A stretch of DNA of 64,000 nt from Aquiflexum lacus (GCF_015476655.1 NZ_JABFHF010000010.1:62001-126000), one strand, 5' to 3'; counted from the stretch's first letter, positions 8,828 through 18,140 are shown. Numbers and translations: made by a program. Notes: generated by a model from the letters alone, not told the origin.

Positions 8828-9172
8828 TTATTTTGAAGTCTTTTTATTTTCCTCATTGACATGCTTGACTAGTTTGTCACAGAGTGATTTTATTTCTTCG
8901 GAGATAAATTCATCTCCTGTGCTGTTCAGGATCGTCTGTGCCATTCCACCCAATACATCAATGTAAAATCTTTTCATTTCAACCACAGACATATCTTCTG
9001 TCCATAGGTCAATTCTTAGTGTACTTTGATTAAGGTTATCCCAAACATTGAGGCTGATACTTTTAGTGGATTCTGCACCTTCCTCTTCTTTGTCTGAAGC
9101 ATCCCATTGAATTTTTTTTGGAAGGTTTTTTTCATCGAGCTCAATCGAAAATTTTATTTCTGAGTTTTTCAT
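8828..9172 (-). CDS. gldC: Gliding motility protein GldC
   Basis: A 114-residue cytoplasmic protein recognised as GldC by its opening (SEIKFSIELDEKNLPKKIQW, then DA) and by the conserved segment LRIDLWTEDMSVVEMKRF. GldC is a small Bacteroidetes protein associated with gliding motility and the type IX secretion apparatus; its biochemical role is unclear. It stands alone here with its own terminator. This fits a species that carries T9SS cargo, such as the giant repeat protein at 47037. Confidence 0.9.
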   Translation of the reverse strand: MKNSEIKFSIELDEKNLPKKIQWDASDKEEEGAESTKSISLNVWDNLNQSTLRIDLWTEDMSVVEMKRFYIDVLGGMAQTILNSTGDEFISEEIKSLCDKLVKHVNEENKKTSK

Positions 9173-9265
9173 TTTTGGATTGGTGATTTCTTTATAAAAT
9201 TAAATTAGACAAACAAGTCAACAAAGATAAAGTTCCGTCATTCGACAAAAGGTATAAAACTGCCC

Positions 9266-9925
9266 TCAATTCAGATTCATTTCAGGAATGTCCCCTTCAA
9301 TTACCAATCTCCCTTCTGTTTTTTCTATGATTTCATCCACACTTACCCCTGGTGCCCTTTCCAATAATTTAAACCCCCCTTCGGGAAGGATATCGAGAAC
9401 AGCAAGGTCAGTTATTATTTTTTTGACACAGCGAATACCTGTTATTGGAAGCGTACATTCCTTCAAGAGTTTGGATTGTCCGTCTTTGCTGCAATGCTGC
9501 ATGGCTACGATTATATTTTCTGCAGAAGCTACCAAGTCCATTGCACCACCCATTCCTTTTACCATTTTACCTGGAATTTTCCAGTTGGCAATGTCCCCGT
9601 TTTCTGAAACTTCCATAGCTCCCAAAATGGTCAACTGCACATGTCCACCCCGGATCATGGCAAAAGATTCGGCAGAATTGAACAACGCAGAACCTTTTGC
9701 CATAGTGATAGTCTGTTTGCCGGCATTGATCAAATCCGGATCTATATTTTCTTCAGTAGGGAAGGGGCCTATTCCCAAAAGCCCATTTTCAGATTGGAGT
9801 ACCACTTCAAGGTGGTCAGGGATATAATTGGCCACCAAAGTCGGAATACCAATTCCCAAGTTGATATACTGTCCGTTTTTGACTTCTTTGGCTATTCTTT
9901 GGGCTATTTGGGTTTTGTTGAGCAT
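9266..9925 (-). CDS. scoB: 3-oxoacid CoA-transferase, subunit B
   Basis: A 219-residue beta subunit of a class I CoA transferase (succinyl-CoA:3-oxoacid type), which activates acetoacetate to acetoacetyl-CoA. The active-site glutamate lies in SENGLLGIGP (about residue 46) after the conserved GIGIPTLVANY, and GGAMDL is present. It is downstream of the A subunit in the same direction. The 172-base gap between them is unusually large for this pair and contains a simple-sequence repeat. Confidence 0.93.
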   Translation of the reverse strand: MLNKTQIAQRIAKEVKNGQYINLGIGIPTLVANYIPDHLEVVLQSENGLLGIGPFPTEENIDPDLINAGKQTITMAKGSALFNSAESFAMIRGGHVQLTILGAMEVSENGDIANWKIPGKMVKGMGGAMDLVASAENIIVAMQHCSKDGQSKLLKECTLPITGIRCVKKIITDLAVLDILPEGGFKLLERAPGVSVDEIIEKTEGRLVIEGDIPEMNLN

Positions 9926-10019
9926 GGCTTTTGGTATTTAATTTCTTTTAACGGATTGGGGATTTATGGAAATAGGATTGAAATAAGATTTACATTTTTT
10001 ATTTTTTAGTTTCAATTTT

Positions 10020-10097
10020 CAGTTACCAGTTACAGTTTACAGTCTCAGTTACCGGTTTCAGTCCACTGCCCACTGCCCACTGTTCACTGAACACTGC
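10020..10097. repeat. Degenerate CAGTTAC / CACTGCC tandem-like repeat between scoA and scoB
   Basis: A stretch built from short variants of CAGTTAC(A) and then CACTGCC(CA) units, for example CAGTTACCAGTTACAGTTTA followed by CCACTGCCCACTGCCCACTG. It fills the space between the two CoA-transferase subunit genes. A related tract with CAGTTTTCAGT units occurs at about 43988-44040. This is low-complexity, non-coding, repeat-derived DNA. Confidence 0.75.
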
Positions 10098-10796
10098 CTA
10101 CTTCCCCGAAACCGTCCTCTGCTCAATTCTCTTTTCATACCCTTCTCCCTGAAAAATTCTTTGAACATAAATTCCGGGGGTATGGATTTGGTTGGGATCA
10201 AGTTCACCTGCGGGAACTAGTTCTTCGACTTCTGCGATGGTGATTTTTCCGGCTGCAGCCATCATCGGATTGAAATTTCTTGCAGTACCTTTAAATATTA
10301 GGTTTCCAGCAGTATCTCCTTTCCATGCTTTGACAAAGGCAAAGTCAGCTTTGATCCATCTTTCCAATAAATAGAGTTTGCCGTCAAATTCCCTGAGTTC
10401 TTTCCCATGCGCTACTTCAGTACCGACACCTGCGGGGGTGAAGAATGCAGGTATTCCAGCACCACCTGCCCTGATTCTTTCTGCCAATGTGCCTTGGGGA
10501 AGGAGCTCTACTTCCAATTCTCCGCTGAGCAATTGTCTCTCAAATTCTGCATTTTCGCCAACGTAACTGGATATCATTTTTTTGACCATGTGCTTTTTCA
10601 GCATCAGCCCTATCCCAAAATCGTCCACTCCGGCATTGTTAGAAATACAGGTCAGGCCATTCAGGTCTTTTTCCAAAAGTGCCCGGATGGAATTTTCAGG
10701 AATGCCAGAGAGGCCAAAACCTCCAAACATCAATACTGAATCAGAAAAGACATCCTTCACAGCTTCTCTTGCATTGGCTATGGTTTTATTGATCAT
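10098..10796 (-). CDS. scoA: 3-oxoacid CoA-transferase, subunit A
   Basis: The 232-residue alpha subunit. It shows the glycine-rich CoA-binding motif [11 protein letters not shown] (about 25-35), [12 protein letters not shown] and [16 protein letters not shown], all typical of succinyl-CoA:3-ketoacid transferase subunit A. It follows ribF after only 19 bases and so appears to be at the tail of the ftsX-ribF gene run. With scoB it would allow use of acetoacetate or ketone-body-like acids. Confidence 0.93.
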   Translation of the reverse strand: MINKTIANAREAVKDVFSDSVLMFGGFGLSGIPENSIRALLEKDLNGLTCISNNAGVDDFGIGLMLKKHMVKKMISSYVGENAEFERQLLSGELEVELLPQGTLAERIRAGGAGIPAFFTPAGVGTEVAHGKELREFDGKLYLLERWIKADFAFVKAWKGDTAGNLIFKGTARNFNPMMAAAGKITIAEVEELVPAGELDPNQIHTPGIYVQRIFQGEGYEKRIEQRTVSGK

Positions 10797-10815
10797 TGAA
10801 AAGATTATTTAGGGG

Positions 10816-11748
10816 TTATACTTGGTTCAATATTCGTTTTGCATCTTCTTTGTCCTTAGCCAACTGATTTTGAAGGGATTCAAGCCCGGAAAACTTAATT
10901 TCGGGTCTCAAATAGGATCTGAGGTAAACACTTATTCTTTTATCATACAAGTCTCCATTGAAATCAAACAAATGGACCTCGATAGTCTGACTACTTCCAT
11001 TTACGGTTGGTCGGTTGCCTATGTTGAGCATTCCATTATAAGTTTCACCTTCGATTTCCACTTTTACCGCATAGGCACCATCACAAGGTATGAGTTTGTA
11101 ATCATGTGTGATGTGAACATTAGCTGTGGGAAATCCAATCGATCTGCCTAATTGTTGGCCTTTAATGATGATACCATTGAGTTCATAATCCCTGCCAAGG
11201 TATTCGTTGGCAATATTCACTTTTCCTTCCTCCAAGGCCTTTCGGATTTTGGTACTTGAAACCCCCACATTGTCCACATCTTCCCTTGAGATTTCCTCCA
11301 AGTCAAAATTGTATTGTTCGATATTGGATTTGAGGTATTCAAAACTTCCTTCCCTGTTTTTCCCGAACCTATGGTCATACCCTATGACTAATTTACGGGT
11401 TTGAATGCTATCTATCAGGATATTTCTGATAAATTGTTCCGAACTCAGTTCTGAAAATTCTTTTGTAAATGGGATTGTTAATAAATGGTCAATTCCCAGA
11501 TTTCTGAGAAGCTTGGTTTTTTCTTCAAAAGTAGTCAACAAACGGAGCTTGTGTTCATTGGGATATAGGACCAATCGGGGATGTGGCCAAAATGAAATCA
11601 ATACAGTCTCACCGTTGATACTATCAGCCAATTGCCTGATTCTGCTCAATATCTTTTGATGCCCGAGATGGACTCCGTCAAAAGTACCACTTGTGACAAC
11701 AGGGTTTTTTACCTGATCAAAATGTTCTATGCCTTCATAGATTTTCAT
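10816..11748 (-). CDS. ribF: Bifunctional riboflavin kinase / FAD synthetase
   Basis: A 310-residue enzyme making FMN and FAD. The N-terminal nucleotidyltransferase half (about 1-180) has TSGTFDGVHLGHQ and GYDHRFGKNREG. The C-terminal riboflavin kinase half (about 185-310) has GRSIGFPTANV, NIGNRPTV and LYLRSYLR-type sequence. Its ATG lies 14 bases inside the 3' end of truB. The truB-ribF pairing is widespread in bacteria. Confidence 0.96.
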   Translation of the reverse strand: MKIYEGIEHFDQVKNPVVTSGTFDGVHLGHQKILSRIRQLADSINGETVLISFWPHPRLVLYPNEHKLRLLTTFEEKTKLLRNLGIDHLLTIPFTKEFSELSSEQFIRNILIDSIQTRKLVIGYDHRFGKNREGSFEYLKSNIEQYNFDLEEISREDVDNVGVSSTKIRKALEEGKVNIANEYLGRDYELNGIIIKGQQLGRSIGFPTANVHITHDYKLIPCDGAYAVKVEIEGETYNGMLNIGNRPTVNGSSQTIEVHLFDFNGDLYDKRISVYLRSYLRPEIKFSGLESLQNQLAKDKEDAKRILNQV

Positions 11749-12418
11749 TCTGTCTATTTTTGATTTTTTCTACCAGATTCATCAATTCAAAAGCATCTTC
11801 CAACTTAAATTCTCCTATCCTTGTCCTTGTCAAAGATGACATATATGCTCCGGTTTTCAATATTCCACCCAAATCCCTCGCAAGACTTCTAATATAGGTA
11901 CCTTTGGAACAAACGATCCTAAAATGAACTTCCGGATTTTCAAATTTGACCACCTCAAATTCTGAGACAGTGACAGGCCTTGGATCCATTTTCACTTCCT
12001 CTCCTCTACGAGCCGATTCATATACACGTTTGCCGTCCACTTTTATCGCCGAATGCATAGGCGGAATTTGAAGAATATTACCTGTTAGTTGCTTTATGGC
12101 TGATTCCACATCTTCTAAATTTAGATGAGAGGGATCAGCTACTTCGATGATTTCTTTTTCAAGGTCAAAACTTTCCGTGGTTTTTCCCAAAATAAAAACT
12201 CCTGTGTATTCTTTTTCTTGAGCCATGTAAGACTCTATAGATTTTGTTTTTTTACCTGCACAGACTATCAAAAGGCCGGTTGCCAAAGGATCTAAAGTAC
12301 CAGCATGACCGACTTTTTTGATCTTGAGTGCGTTCCTGACTTTTTTGACCACGTCAAAAGAGGTCCATTGATAAGGCTTGTTGATGAGAAAAACTTCTCC
12401 GTAAGGTTCTTCCTGCAT
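11735..12418 (-). CDS. truB: tRNA pseudouridine(55) synthase TruB
   Basis: A 227-residue enzyme forming pseudouridine 55 in the T loop of tRNAs. The catalytic Asp lies in GHAGTLDPLATGLL (about residue 40), and the family segments KEYTGVFILG and GTYIRSLARDLG follow. I use the ATG at 12418, one base after the uppP stop codon; a longer frame begins with TTG inside uppP. The C-terminus overlaps ribF by 14 bases. Confidence 0.95.
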   Translation of the reverse strand: MQEEPYGEVFLINKPYQWTSFDVVKKVRNALKIKKVGHAGTLDPLATGLLIVCAGKKTKSIESYMAQEKEYTGVFILGKTTESFDLEKEIIEVADPSHLNLEDVESAIKQLTGNILQIPPMHSAIKVDGKRVYESARRGEEVKMDPRPVTVSEFEVVKFENPEVHFRIVCSKGTYIRSLARDLGGILKTGAYMSSLTRTRIGEFKLEDAFELMNLVEKIKNRQNENL

Positions 12419-12419
12419 G

Positions 12420-13214
12420 TTAAATGTATAATCCAGCAAAGATGGCTATCAGACCAACAATGGTGCAATAGATTGCAAAATAGGTCAATTTACTTTTTCT
12501 TACCAGTTGGATCATCCAGGTACATGCAAAAATACCGGCTATAAAAGCAGCTATAAAACCTGCAGAGAGGTACCCGAAACTTGCTTCATTATAAGTCAGT
12601 GCACCGTCAAGTATATCTTTTGCAATTTTTCCAATGATCAAAGGGACAACCATCAAAAATGAAAACCTGGCTGCTTTGTTTTTATCTATTCCCAAGAGTA
12701 CCGAAGTGGAAATTGTAGCTCCTGATCTTGAAATTCCTGGCAACATAGCGACAGCTTGAGCAAGTCCTACCAATAAAGAGTGACCGAAACCTACTGGTTT
12801 TCCTGTGTGCTTTGCACGGTCTGCCAAGAATAATAATAAGGCTGTAACCAACAACATGAAGCCAACAAATACAATTTTTCCACCAAAAAACTGCTCCAAC
12901 TCTTCTTCTAAGAACAATCCGATGAATACGGCAGGAATCATAGATAAAACAATTTTGACCGTAAATTGGCTTTCTTCATTCCATTGAAATTTGAGCAGAC
13001 CTGTAATCAGTTCAACAACATCTTTCCTAAAGACCACCAATGTGGCCAAGGCAGTTGCAAAATGCAGTACTACTGTGAACATGAGACTTTCTTCGGGGAT
13101 TTTGTCGTCACCCAAAATAGCAGAACCCAATTCCAAGTGCCCACTGGAGGAAACGGGCAAAAACTCTGTCAATCCCTGAATAATTCCAAGGATGATGGCA
13201 TCAATGATTTCCAT
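12420..13214 (-). CDS. uppP: Undecaprenyl-diphosphatase (UppP/BacA)
   Basis: A 264-residue multi-span inner-membrane phosphatase that recycles undecaprenyl pyrophosphate for peptidoglycan and surface polysaccharides. Both diagnostic motifs are present: GLTEFLPVSSSGHLEL near residue 15 and LPGISRSGATIS near 158. It sits between DUF3098 (gap 6) and truB (gap 1) in the division-related run. Confidence 0.96.
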   Translation of the reverse strand: MEIIDAIILGIIQGLTEFLPVSSSGHLELGSAILGDDKIPEESLMFTVVLHFATALATLVVFRKDVVELITGLLKFQWNEESQFTVKIVLSMIPAVFIGLFLEEELEQFFGGKIVFVGFMLLVTALLLFLADRAKHTGKPVGFGHSLLVGLAQAVAMLPGISRSGATISTSVLLGIDKNKAARFSFLMVVPLIIGKIAKDILDGALTYNEASFGYLSAGFIAAFIAGIFACTWMIQLVRKSKLTYFAIYCTIVGLIAIFAGLYI

Positions 13215-13220
13215 GGAAAA

Positions 13221-13430
13221 TTATTTCTTTTCTGAACGGTAAAAAATTGCATAGAATTCGAAAATGAATCCTGCCAAAGTAATGATAGGGCCTAAGGTAA
13301 GTCCCAAAAAGCCAAATCCATGCGGTGCACTGTCCATCCCAATGATGATAAATCCCAAAGTAATGATTCCGATGCCTATCAGCATGAGGATATAGTTTTT
13401 TTTGGTAAATGCGAATTGTGGGTTGTTCAT
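13221..13430 (-). CDS. DUF3098 small membrane protein
   Basis: A 69-residue protein with a short cytoplasmic N-terminus (QFAFTKKNY) and two membrane helices (about 13-31 and 42-62) joined by a Gly/Pro-rich turn (SAPHGFGFLGL). This matches DUF3098, a Bacteroidetes family nearly always next to ftsX. Only one base separates it from ftsX, so a role with FtsX in the division or cell-wall complex is a context-based guess. Confidence 0.85.
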   Translation of the reverse strand: MNNPQFAFTKKNYILMLIGIGIITLGFIIIGMDSAPHGFGFLGLTLGPIITLAGFIFEFYAIFYRSEKK

Positions 13431-13431
13431 A

Positions 13432-14322
13432 TTAGTAAAGTTCGTCCAAAGACATATTTAAATATTTGTTTACTGCCTGTAAAGTGCTGAATACTGAAAG
13501 TAGGATACCGATCAAAATCAAAGCTCCAAAAAGGCCATACAATAAGTTATAATTTTGAAGCAATGCAAATCCATCTATGTTGGCCTTGGTGTATTCAATA
13601 ATGCCAAACAAAAGTATAGAAGCAATCAGGCCTGCAAGTAAGCCAAAAACAAATGCTCTTCCCAAAAATGGTCTTCTGATAAATCCTCTTGTGGCACCTA
13701 CCAGTTGCATACTTCGGATCAGGAAGCGCTGTGAGAACAATGCCAATCTGATGGTATTGTTGATCAACATGACTACGGTGAAAACCAAAATAAGTATAAA
13801 CCCTCCCATGACCAACGCTACTTTGAACAGGTTTTGGTTGATGGATTCTACCAAATCAGACATGTAGGTCACCTCAAAAACGCCATCCATTGATTCTATT
13901 TCATTGACAATTTCTTCAATCATTTCTGCTGTCTGAAATTCCTCTGCGATGGAGATTGTATAACTATCCCTTAGTGGGTTATCGTCCAGAAATTTGGTAA
14001 AATCTTCTCCGGTGCTTTCCAAAAATGATTGGGCTGCTTCTTCTTGGGAGATAAAGGAAATACCTGATTTACCCTCTTTTTGAAGAATGTATGGCTTAGA
14101 CTCCAATGAAACCCCAATGTTGGTTTTGTCTGTATCTGCAATGTTTTTATTGAGAAAAACCTGTATTTCGATATTTTCCCGAATAATACTTGTCAGGGTT
14201 TTTGCCTGAATAACGATCACTCCAAAAAGACCTAAGATAAATAGGGAAAGGGTAGTGCTGAAAAGTACTGAAATAAACTTAAATCTTCCCAGCTTGGTTT
14301 TTTTTCTTGGATTTACCCTCAT
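13432..14322 (-). CDS. ftsX: Cell division protein FtsX
   Basis: A 296-residue permease-like division protein with four predicted membrane helices (about 23-44, 170-195, 225-245, 265-285) and a periplasmic ECD between the first two. The ECD carries the typical SFISQEEAAQSFLESTGEDF stretch. FtsX with FtsE activates peptidoglycan hydrolases at the septum. The likely FtsE partner lies about 48 kb away (62754-63464) rather than adjacent. It heads the run ftsX-DUF3098-uppP-truB-ribF-scoA-scoB. Confidence 0.93.
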   Translation of the reverse strand: MRVNPRKKTKLGRFKFISVLFSTTLSLFILGLFGVIVIQAKTLTSIIRENIEIQVFLNKNIADTDKTNIGVSLESKPYILQKEGKSGISFISQEEAAQSFLESTGEDFTKFLDDNPLRDSYTISIAEEFQTAEMIEEIVNEIESMDGVFEVTYMSDLVESINQNLFKVALVMGGFILILVFTVVMLINNTIRLALFSQRFLIRSMQLVGATRGFIRRPFLGRAFVFGLLAGLIASILLFGIIEYTKANIDGFALLQNYNLLYGLFGALILIGILLSVFSTLQAVNKYLNMSLDELY

Positions 14323-14375
14323 GTTGTGAATTAGAATTGTGTCAAAATTAAACAGCTTGGGTTATTAAACCAATC

Positions 14376-15053
14376 TTAATCAATGAAATTGACAGGAATG
14401 ACTTTTTTTTCTGCAATTACAAAGGCATTGTCATTTTTGCCGCATTTCATGGTGTATAATCCGGTAAATCTTCCAAATGCAGGTAAAATGATCTGATTTG
14501 GAGTGACAAAGAAGCATGGAAGGGTAAGTTTTTGCCTTCCTGTTCCATAAAGAGATATTCCAGGGTGGATATGTCCACACAAATTGATCCCTTCCAAAGG
14601 GATATTTGTCATCGGTTCATGAGATAAAATCAAATTTCCAATAATCAATGGTTCTAGATGGACCTTCCATATATCCGAACGGTAAACTGCCTCAGGAAGT
14701 ATATCATGGTTTCCTTTGATAAGGTGAAAGTTTGTACCGGGATGATATTCTGCAAAGGTTTCAAGATCATTCCATGCGATATTCAAATCACTGTGGAATA
14801 GATCTCCTAAAAAATATAGATGTTCCGGGTTATAGGTTTGTATCAATTTTTGAATGACCATCAAATCCCCAATATGTAATTTTTCAGAAACTGGGATTCC
14901 GGCTTTTCTGAAATGTGCTGCCTTTCCAAAATGTGGGTCAGCAATCAAAAGTGAGCGGAGCTTTTCGATATAAACCGCCTTTTCAGGAAGTAGTTGTAAT
15001 TTAAGTTCCTCCCATTGCAATATATACCCTGCCGCTTTTTTCAAATCATTCAT
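14376..15053 (-). CDS. pdeM: Ligase-associated DNA-repair metallophosphoesterase PdeM
   Basis: A 225-residue calcineurin-like phosphoesterase. Metal-binding motifs are ordered as expected: DPHFGK (about 38), GDLFHSD (about 82), GNHD (about 114), SHEP (about 144) and GHIHPG (about 160). This pattern and the opening (LLIADPHFGKAAHFRKAGIP) identify PdeM, a nuclease/phosphodiesterase often encoded near an LHR helicase and ATP-dependent DNA ligase. Those partners are not in this window. It lies 53 bases upstream of ftsX in the same direction. Confidence 0.88.
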   Translation of the reverse strand: MNDLKKAAGYILQWEELKLQLLPEKAVYIEKLRSLLIADPHFGKAAHFRKAGIPVSEKLHIGDLMVIQKLIQTYNPEHLYFLGDLFHSDLNIAWNDLETFAEYHPGTNFHLIKGNHDILPEAVYRSDIWKVHLEPLIIGNLILSHEPMTNIPLEGINLCGHIHPGISLYGTGRQKLTLPCFFVTPNQIILPAFGRFTGLYTMKCGKNDNAFVIAEKKVIPVNFID

Positions 15054-15173
15054 TTGCTTTCAATGTAAATGGCCTCATATCCATTGCTTTAAAATTTTCA
15101 CCAAACATTTGAGCCAAATTTCGTGTATAATATCTATAATTTCTGTTTAATTAATAGACAAATTAAAACCAAA

Positions 15174-15620
15174 ATGGATATGAAAAGATATATTTTGATT
15201 TTCATTTTTATGTTTTTTTCAGGACTAACCATGACGGTATTTTCACAAACTGCTGATGCCATTGTAGGAAAGTGGTACAATACTGAAAAGGACGCGCAAA
15301 TTGAAATATTTAAAGTAGAGAATAAGTTTTTCGGAAAAATCATTTGGCTCCAAGATCCAAAAGATGATACCGGTAAGCCTAAGGTAGATTTGAACAACTC
15401 AGATGTTTCAAAACAGCAAAGACCTATCATAGGATTGAAAATCCTTGATAATTTCAAATTTAATGGAGGTACTTGGGAAGACGGGACTATTTACGACCCG
15501 AAAAACGGAAAAACCTATTCCTGCATTATCAAGGAAAAAGACAATAACACCCTGGAAGTTCGGGGATACATAGGTATATCCCTAATCGGAAGAACGGTTG
15601 AGTGGACTAAAGCGGAGTAA
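15174..15620 (+). CDS. DUF2147 family secreted protein
   Basis: A 148-residue exported protein. The start at 15174 (MDMKRYILIFIF) opens a signal peptide ending VFSQ; the Met at 15180 is an equal candidate, and a longer frame uses GTG at 15123. The mature part contains DAIVGKWYNTEKDAQIEI and the ending YIGISLIGRTVEW, the lipocalin-like pattern of DUF2147. Members are periplasmic and of unknown function. It is transcribed alone, divergently from pdeM. Confidence 0.82.
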   Translation: MDMKRYILIFIFMFFSGLTMTVFSQTADAIVGKWYNTEKDAQIEIFKVENKFFGKIIWLQDPKDDTGKPKVDLNNSDVSKQQRPIIGLKILDNFKFNGGTWEDGTIYDPKNGKTYSCIIKEKDNNTLEVRGYIGISLIGRTVEWTKAE

Positions 15621-15666
15621 ATAGATTTTAGTTTTAAGATTTATCATAAATCAGGCAAGAAAATAA

Positions 15667-16056
15667 TCAACTCCGAATCCCAACGGGCACAATTTCAAGC
15701 ACATTCCCAAAAGGATCTTCGAAATAAAAGCTTGTCTGATTGTTACGCCACTCTTGTTCATGGGTAATTGTGATGCCTTTTTCCAATAAAAGGGATTTGG
15801 TTTTCAGATAATCTTTTTTGCCTACTTCGAAAGCAACATGCTGCTTGCCAACCGCATAATGGGGGGGGAGGTTTTCTTCTTCTTTGGTGACCTCAGGGAT
15901 AAAGCATAACAAAACTGATGTGCCACACCTGAAAAAAATATGACGATGCTCCACTTTAGAAATAATAGGCATTTCTAAAATCTCACCATAAAAATTTTCT
16001 GCCAAATCAAGGTCAGAAATATATAGACAGGTTTCTTTGATTTGGGTATATTTCAT
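15667..16056 (-). CDS. VOC-family (glyoxalase/bleomycin-resistance-like) protein
   Basis: A 129-residue single-domain VOC protein starting MKYTQIKETCLYI; a longer frame to 16104 begins with TTG and is not needed. It keeps the paired beta-alpha-beta-beta-beta modules: the first with CLYISDLDLAENFYGEILEM, the second with HVAFEVGKKDY and FEDPFGNVLEIVP. The His in HVAF and Glu in LEIV are candidate metal ligands. Substrate unknown; lactoylglutathione lyase-like or dioxygenase-like roles cannot be separated. Confidence 0.85.
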   Translation of the reverse strand: MKYTQIKETCLYISDLDLAENFYGEILEMPIISKVEHRHIFFRCGTSVLLCFIPEVTKEEENLPPHYAVGKQHVAFEVGKKDYLKTKSLLLEKGITITHEQEWRNNQTSFYFEDPFGNVLEIVPVGIRS

Positions 16057-16414
16057 AATAAGATTAGTGGTTATCTGCTTCTTTGCGAGTAACGTAATAT
16101 TCAATTACAAACAGGTCGCCTGAATGTCTGTTAGGTAGGGAAGACCGAAGTCGGATATCCCCTGTCTGCCGACAGACAGGGATGGGGCGGGCATTTTAGT
16201 TTCCCACCGAGAATTATATTGAATTATCATCTTAAGGGCATCAATACATACATTCAATTAAAAATTACTAAATATTATTTCCTTGTCCAATGTGTATGTG
16301 GGGTACAGCAATATGTTGTTTTAATGTTATGATTTGTTAGCTTGAACGGCAAACACTTTTAAAACGAGATTATTAATTTCATTTATTTCACTTATATTGT
16401 AGTTTGTAAAAAAC
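16057..16414. other. Intergenic region with dispersed palindromic repeats
   Basis: A gap of 358 bases between divergent genes. At 16139-16154 lies GGAAGACCGAAGTCGG, a dispersed element also seen near 42417 and 43954. At 16161-16180 is the palindrome CCTGTCTG-CCGA-CAGACAGG. The remaining part is AT-rich and should contain the promoter of the DUF4221 lipoprotein gene. No gene seen. Confidence 0.6.
16139..16180. repeat. Dispersed GAAGACCGAAG element plus CCTGTCTG palindrome
   Basis: The core GAAGACCGAAG at 16140-16150 recurs at 42426-42436 (reverse) and 43961-43971. It is followed by an 8-bp perfect hairpin, CCTGTCTG / CAGACAGG with a CCGA loop. These look like small mobile or replicating intergenic elements rather than transcription signals, because they are not placed consistently relative to genes. 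Confidence 0.6.
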
Positions 16415-17560
16415 ATGAGATACAAACTTTACCTTTCAGCACTTTCTTTTTTGTCCTTATTGGCTTTATCCTTCTGTAAAGACAAACCACAAGAATCAGG
16501 TAATTCTAATAAAAAATTTGTTGTGAGCGACAAAATTAAATCATTTGAGTTGCCTTCCGAAATAGGCCATTTCAATATGCAGTCTTTTCAGGATGAGAGT
16601 TCCTTCATTTATTTTTTTGATTATAAGACCAACGGGCTATTGATTTACTCTTTGGAAAATGATCAACTGGAAAAGCACTTGGTTTTTGAAATGGAGGGCC
16701 CCAATGGACTTGGTGGAAACGTTCTTGCTTTTTATGCAGAAAGTCCAGAAGAACTATATTTCTCTACGGGTGCCAACACTATTTTAAGGTATGATGGAAA
16801 GGGAAACTTTAAGGAAAAACTTTCTTTGGATACCAAATCACTTGAAGAGGATGGTGTTAGTCTGTTTTCGAATATTTTTATCAAAAATGGAAATGATTTT
16901 TACTTCGCTGCACTCCCGATGGTTTTTGAATGGACTACAATTAGTCCTGAGGAATTGACCAAAATGCCCAATCTTGTGAAATACAATTTGGATGAGAAAC
17001 AATTTCTTCCATTGAGCTATTTTCCTGGGGAGTTTGTAGGTACTAATCTCAACAAATCTATTTTTCCGCTTTTGAGTAAAGGTCCCGATGGTTCTCCAGT
17101 TATCAATATGAATTTCAGAAATATTTACCATTTTAAGGATGGGGAGATCATTTCAACCATAGCTGCACATTCCAAGTTTCCTCATGAACCACCATTGTCT
17201 TCCAGTCCAAATATGTTTGATGATATGTCTGAAATCATGAGAATGATAAGTTATACAGACATTTATACAGAATTGATTTATCTGAAAGAATTAGGTCTAA
17301 TTGTAAGAGTGGCAAAATATGAAGATATACCTGAAGATGAGTTTGGACCAGAAACCCATATAGCTTCCAAGTGGGGCTTGGTTTTTTTGGATTCGGATTT
17401 TAATAAAATAGGGGAATTGGACCTAGAGGAAAACCAATTCAATGGCACCTATATTTTCGGTAATCAGGAAGGGATTTGGATTTCCACAGATCACCCTGAT
17501 AATCCTGAGCTCTCAGAGGATTTTTTAAAGTTTAGGTTGATTGAGGTAGGGGAGTTATGA
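16415..17560 (+). CDS. DUF4221-family lipoprotein
   Basis: A 381-residue lipoprotein: signal peptide MRYKLYLSALSFLSLLALSFC with Cys at about 21 as lipobox, followed by a polar linker and a beta-propeller-like body. The segment FEMEGPNGLGG and the ending EDFLKFRLIEV resemble DUF4221, a family expanded in Cyclobacteriaceae. Such proteins may be surface-exposed; function unknown. It stands alone with a long repeat-rich gap after it. Confidence 0.75.
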   Translation: MRYKLYLSALSFLSLLALSFCKDKPQESGNSNKKFVVSDKIKSFELPSEIGHFNMQSFQDESSFIYFFDYKTNGLLIYSLENDQLEKHLVFEMEGPNGLGGNVLAFYAESPEELYFSTGANTILRYDGKGNFKEKLSLDTKSLEEDGVSLFSNIFIKNGNDFYFAALPMVFEWTTISPEELTKMPNLVKYNLDEKQFLPLSYFPGEFVGTNLNKSIFPLLSKGPDGSPVINMNFRNIYHFKDGEIISTIAAHSKFPHEPPLSSSPNMFDDMSEIMRMISYTDIYTELIYLKELGLIVRVAKYEDIPEDEFGPETHIASKWGLVFLDSDFNKIGELDLEENQFNGTYIFGNQEGIWISTDHPDNPELSEDFLKFRLIEVGEL

Positions 17561-18140
17561 ATTTTTGACTCAATTATATAACTTTCGAATTCGGAATCTA
17601 TACACCTGATATTTATGGATATTGGATATTCGTGGATATTGGATTGCAGGATAAGCGATCAAAGGGTTAGCTTGATGCTAGTTTGATCAAATGAAATTTC
17701 TTCCGAATGACTGTAGAAAGGCAGGTACCGCATGTAGTTATCACTTTCAAGCCTCTATTTGACCAGGATCTATCGCTCGTTCCATGCCTCCGGCAGGAAA
17801 TCATACAGTATTTTTACGCTAAATCCTTACTGTATCTTATCAAATATCTCACATCTCTTATCTCCCGTCTCGGCTCTCACATCTTGTTTCTTACCTCTCA
17901 TTATATTCGTAGAAGGCTATGGTTCTTGATTCTTACGCCTAATCAGATGTGTCTCCCGCACAGCTGTGTGGAGAGACATGACAAGGAGAAGTCTCTTGCA
18001 TTCTTTTAACTTTTCTGAATACTAATAGCTTAATGGGTGTTTGTTTTTCTTGACTCCCCGATACTCGGGACAGGCTTTGATTCTTGTTTCTAAAATTCTC
18101 ATCTCGCCTCTTGATTCTTGGTTCTCGTCTCTCGCCTCTA
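17561..18140. other. Gene-free region with pyrimidine-rich low-complexity tracts and small palindromes
   Basis: This stretch of 580 bases holds no credible gene. It contains GCCTCCGGC-type and CCCGATACTCGGG palindromes, and two tracts rich in TCTCGCCTC, TTGATTCTTGG and TCTCGTCTC units (17850-17890, 18085-18140). Similar TTGATTCTTGGTTCTCG tracts are familiar as Bacteroidetes intergenic filler. Short reading frames here have no family signature. Confidence 0.6.
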
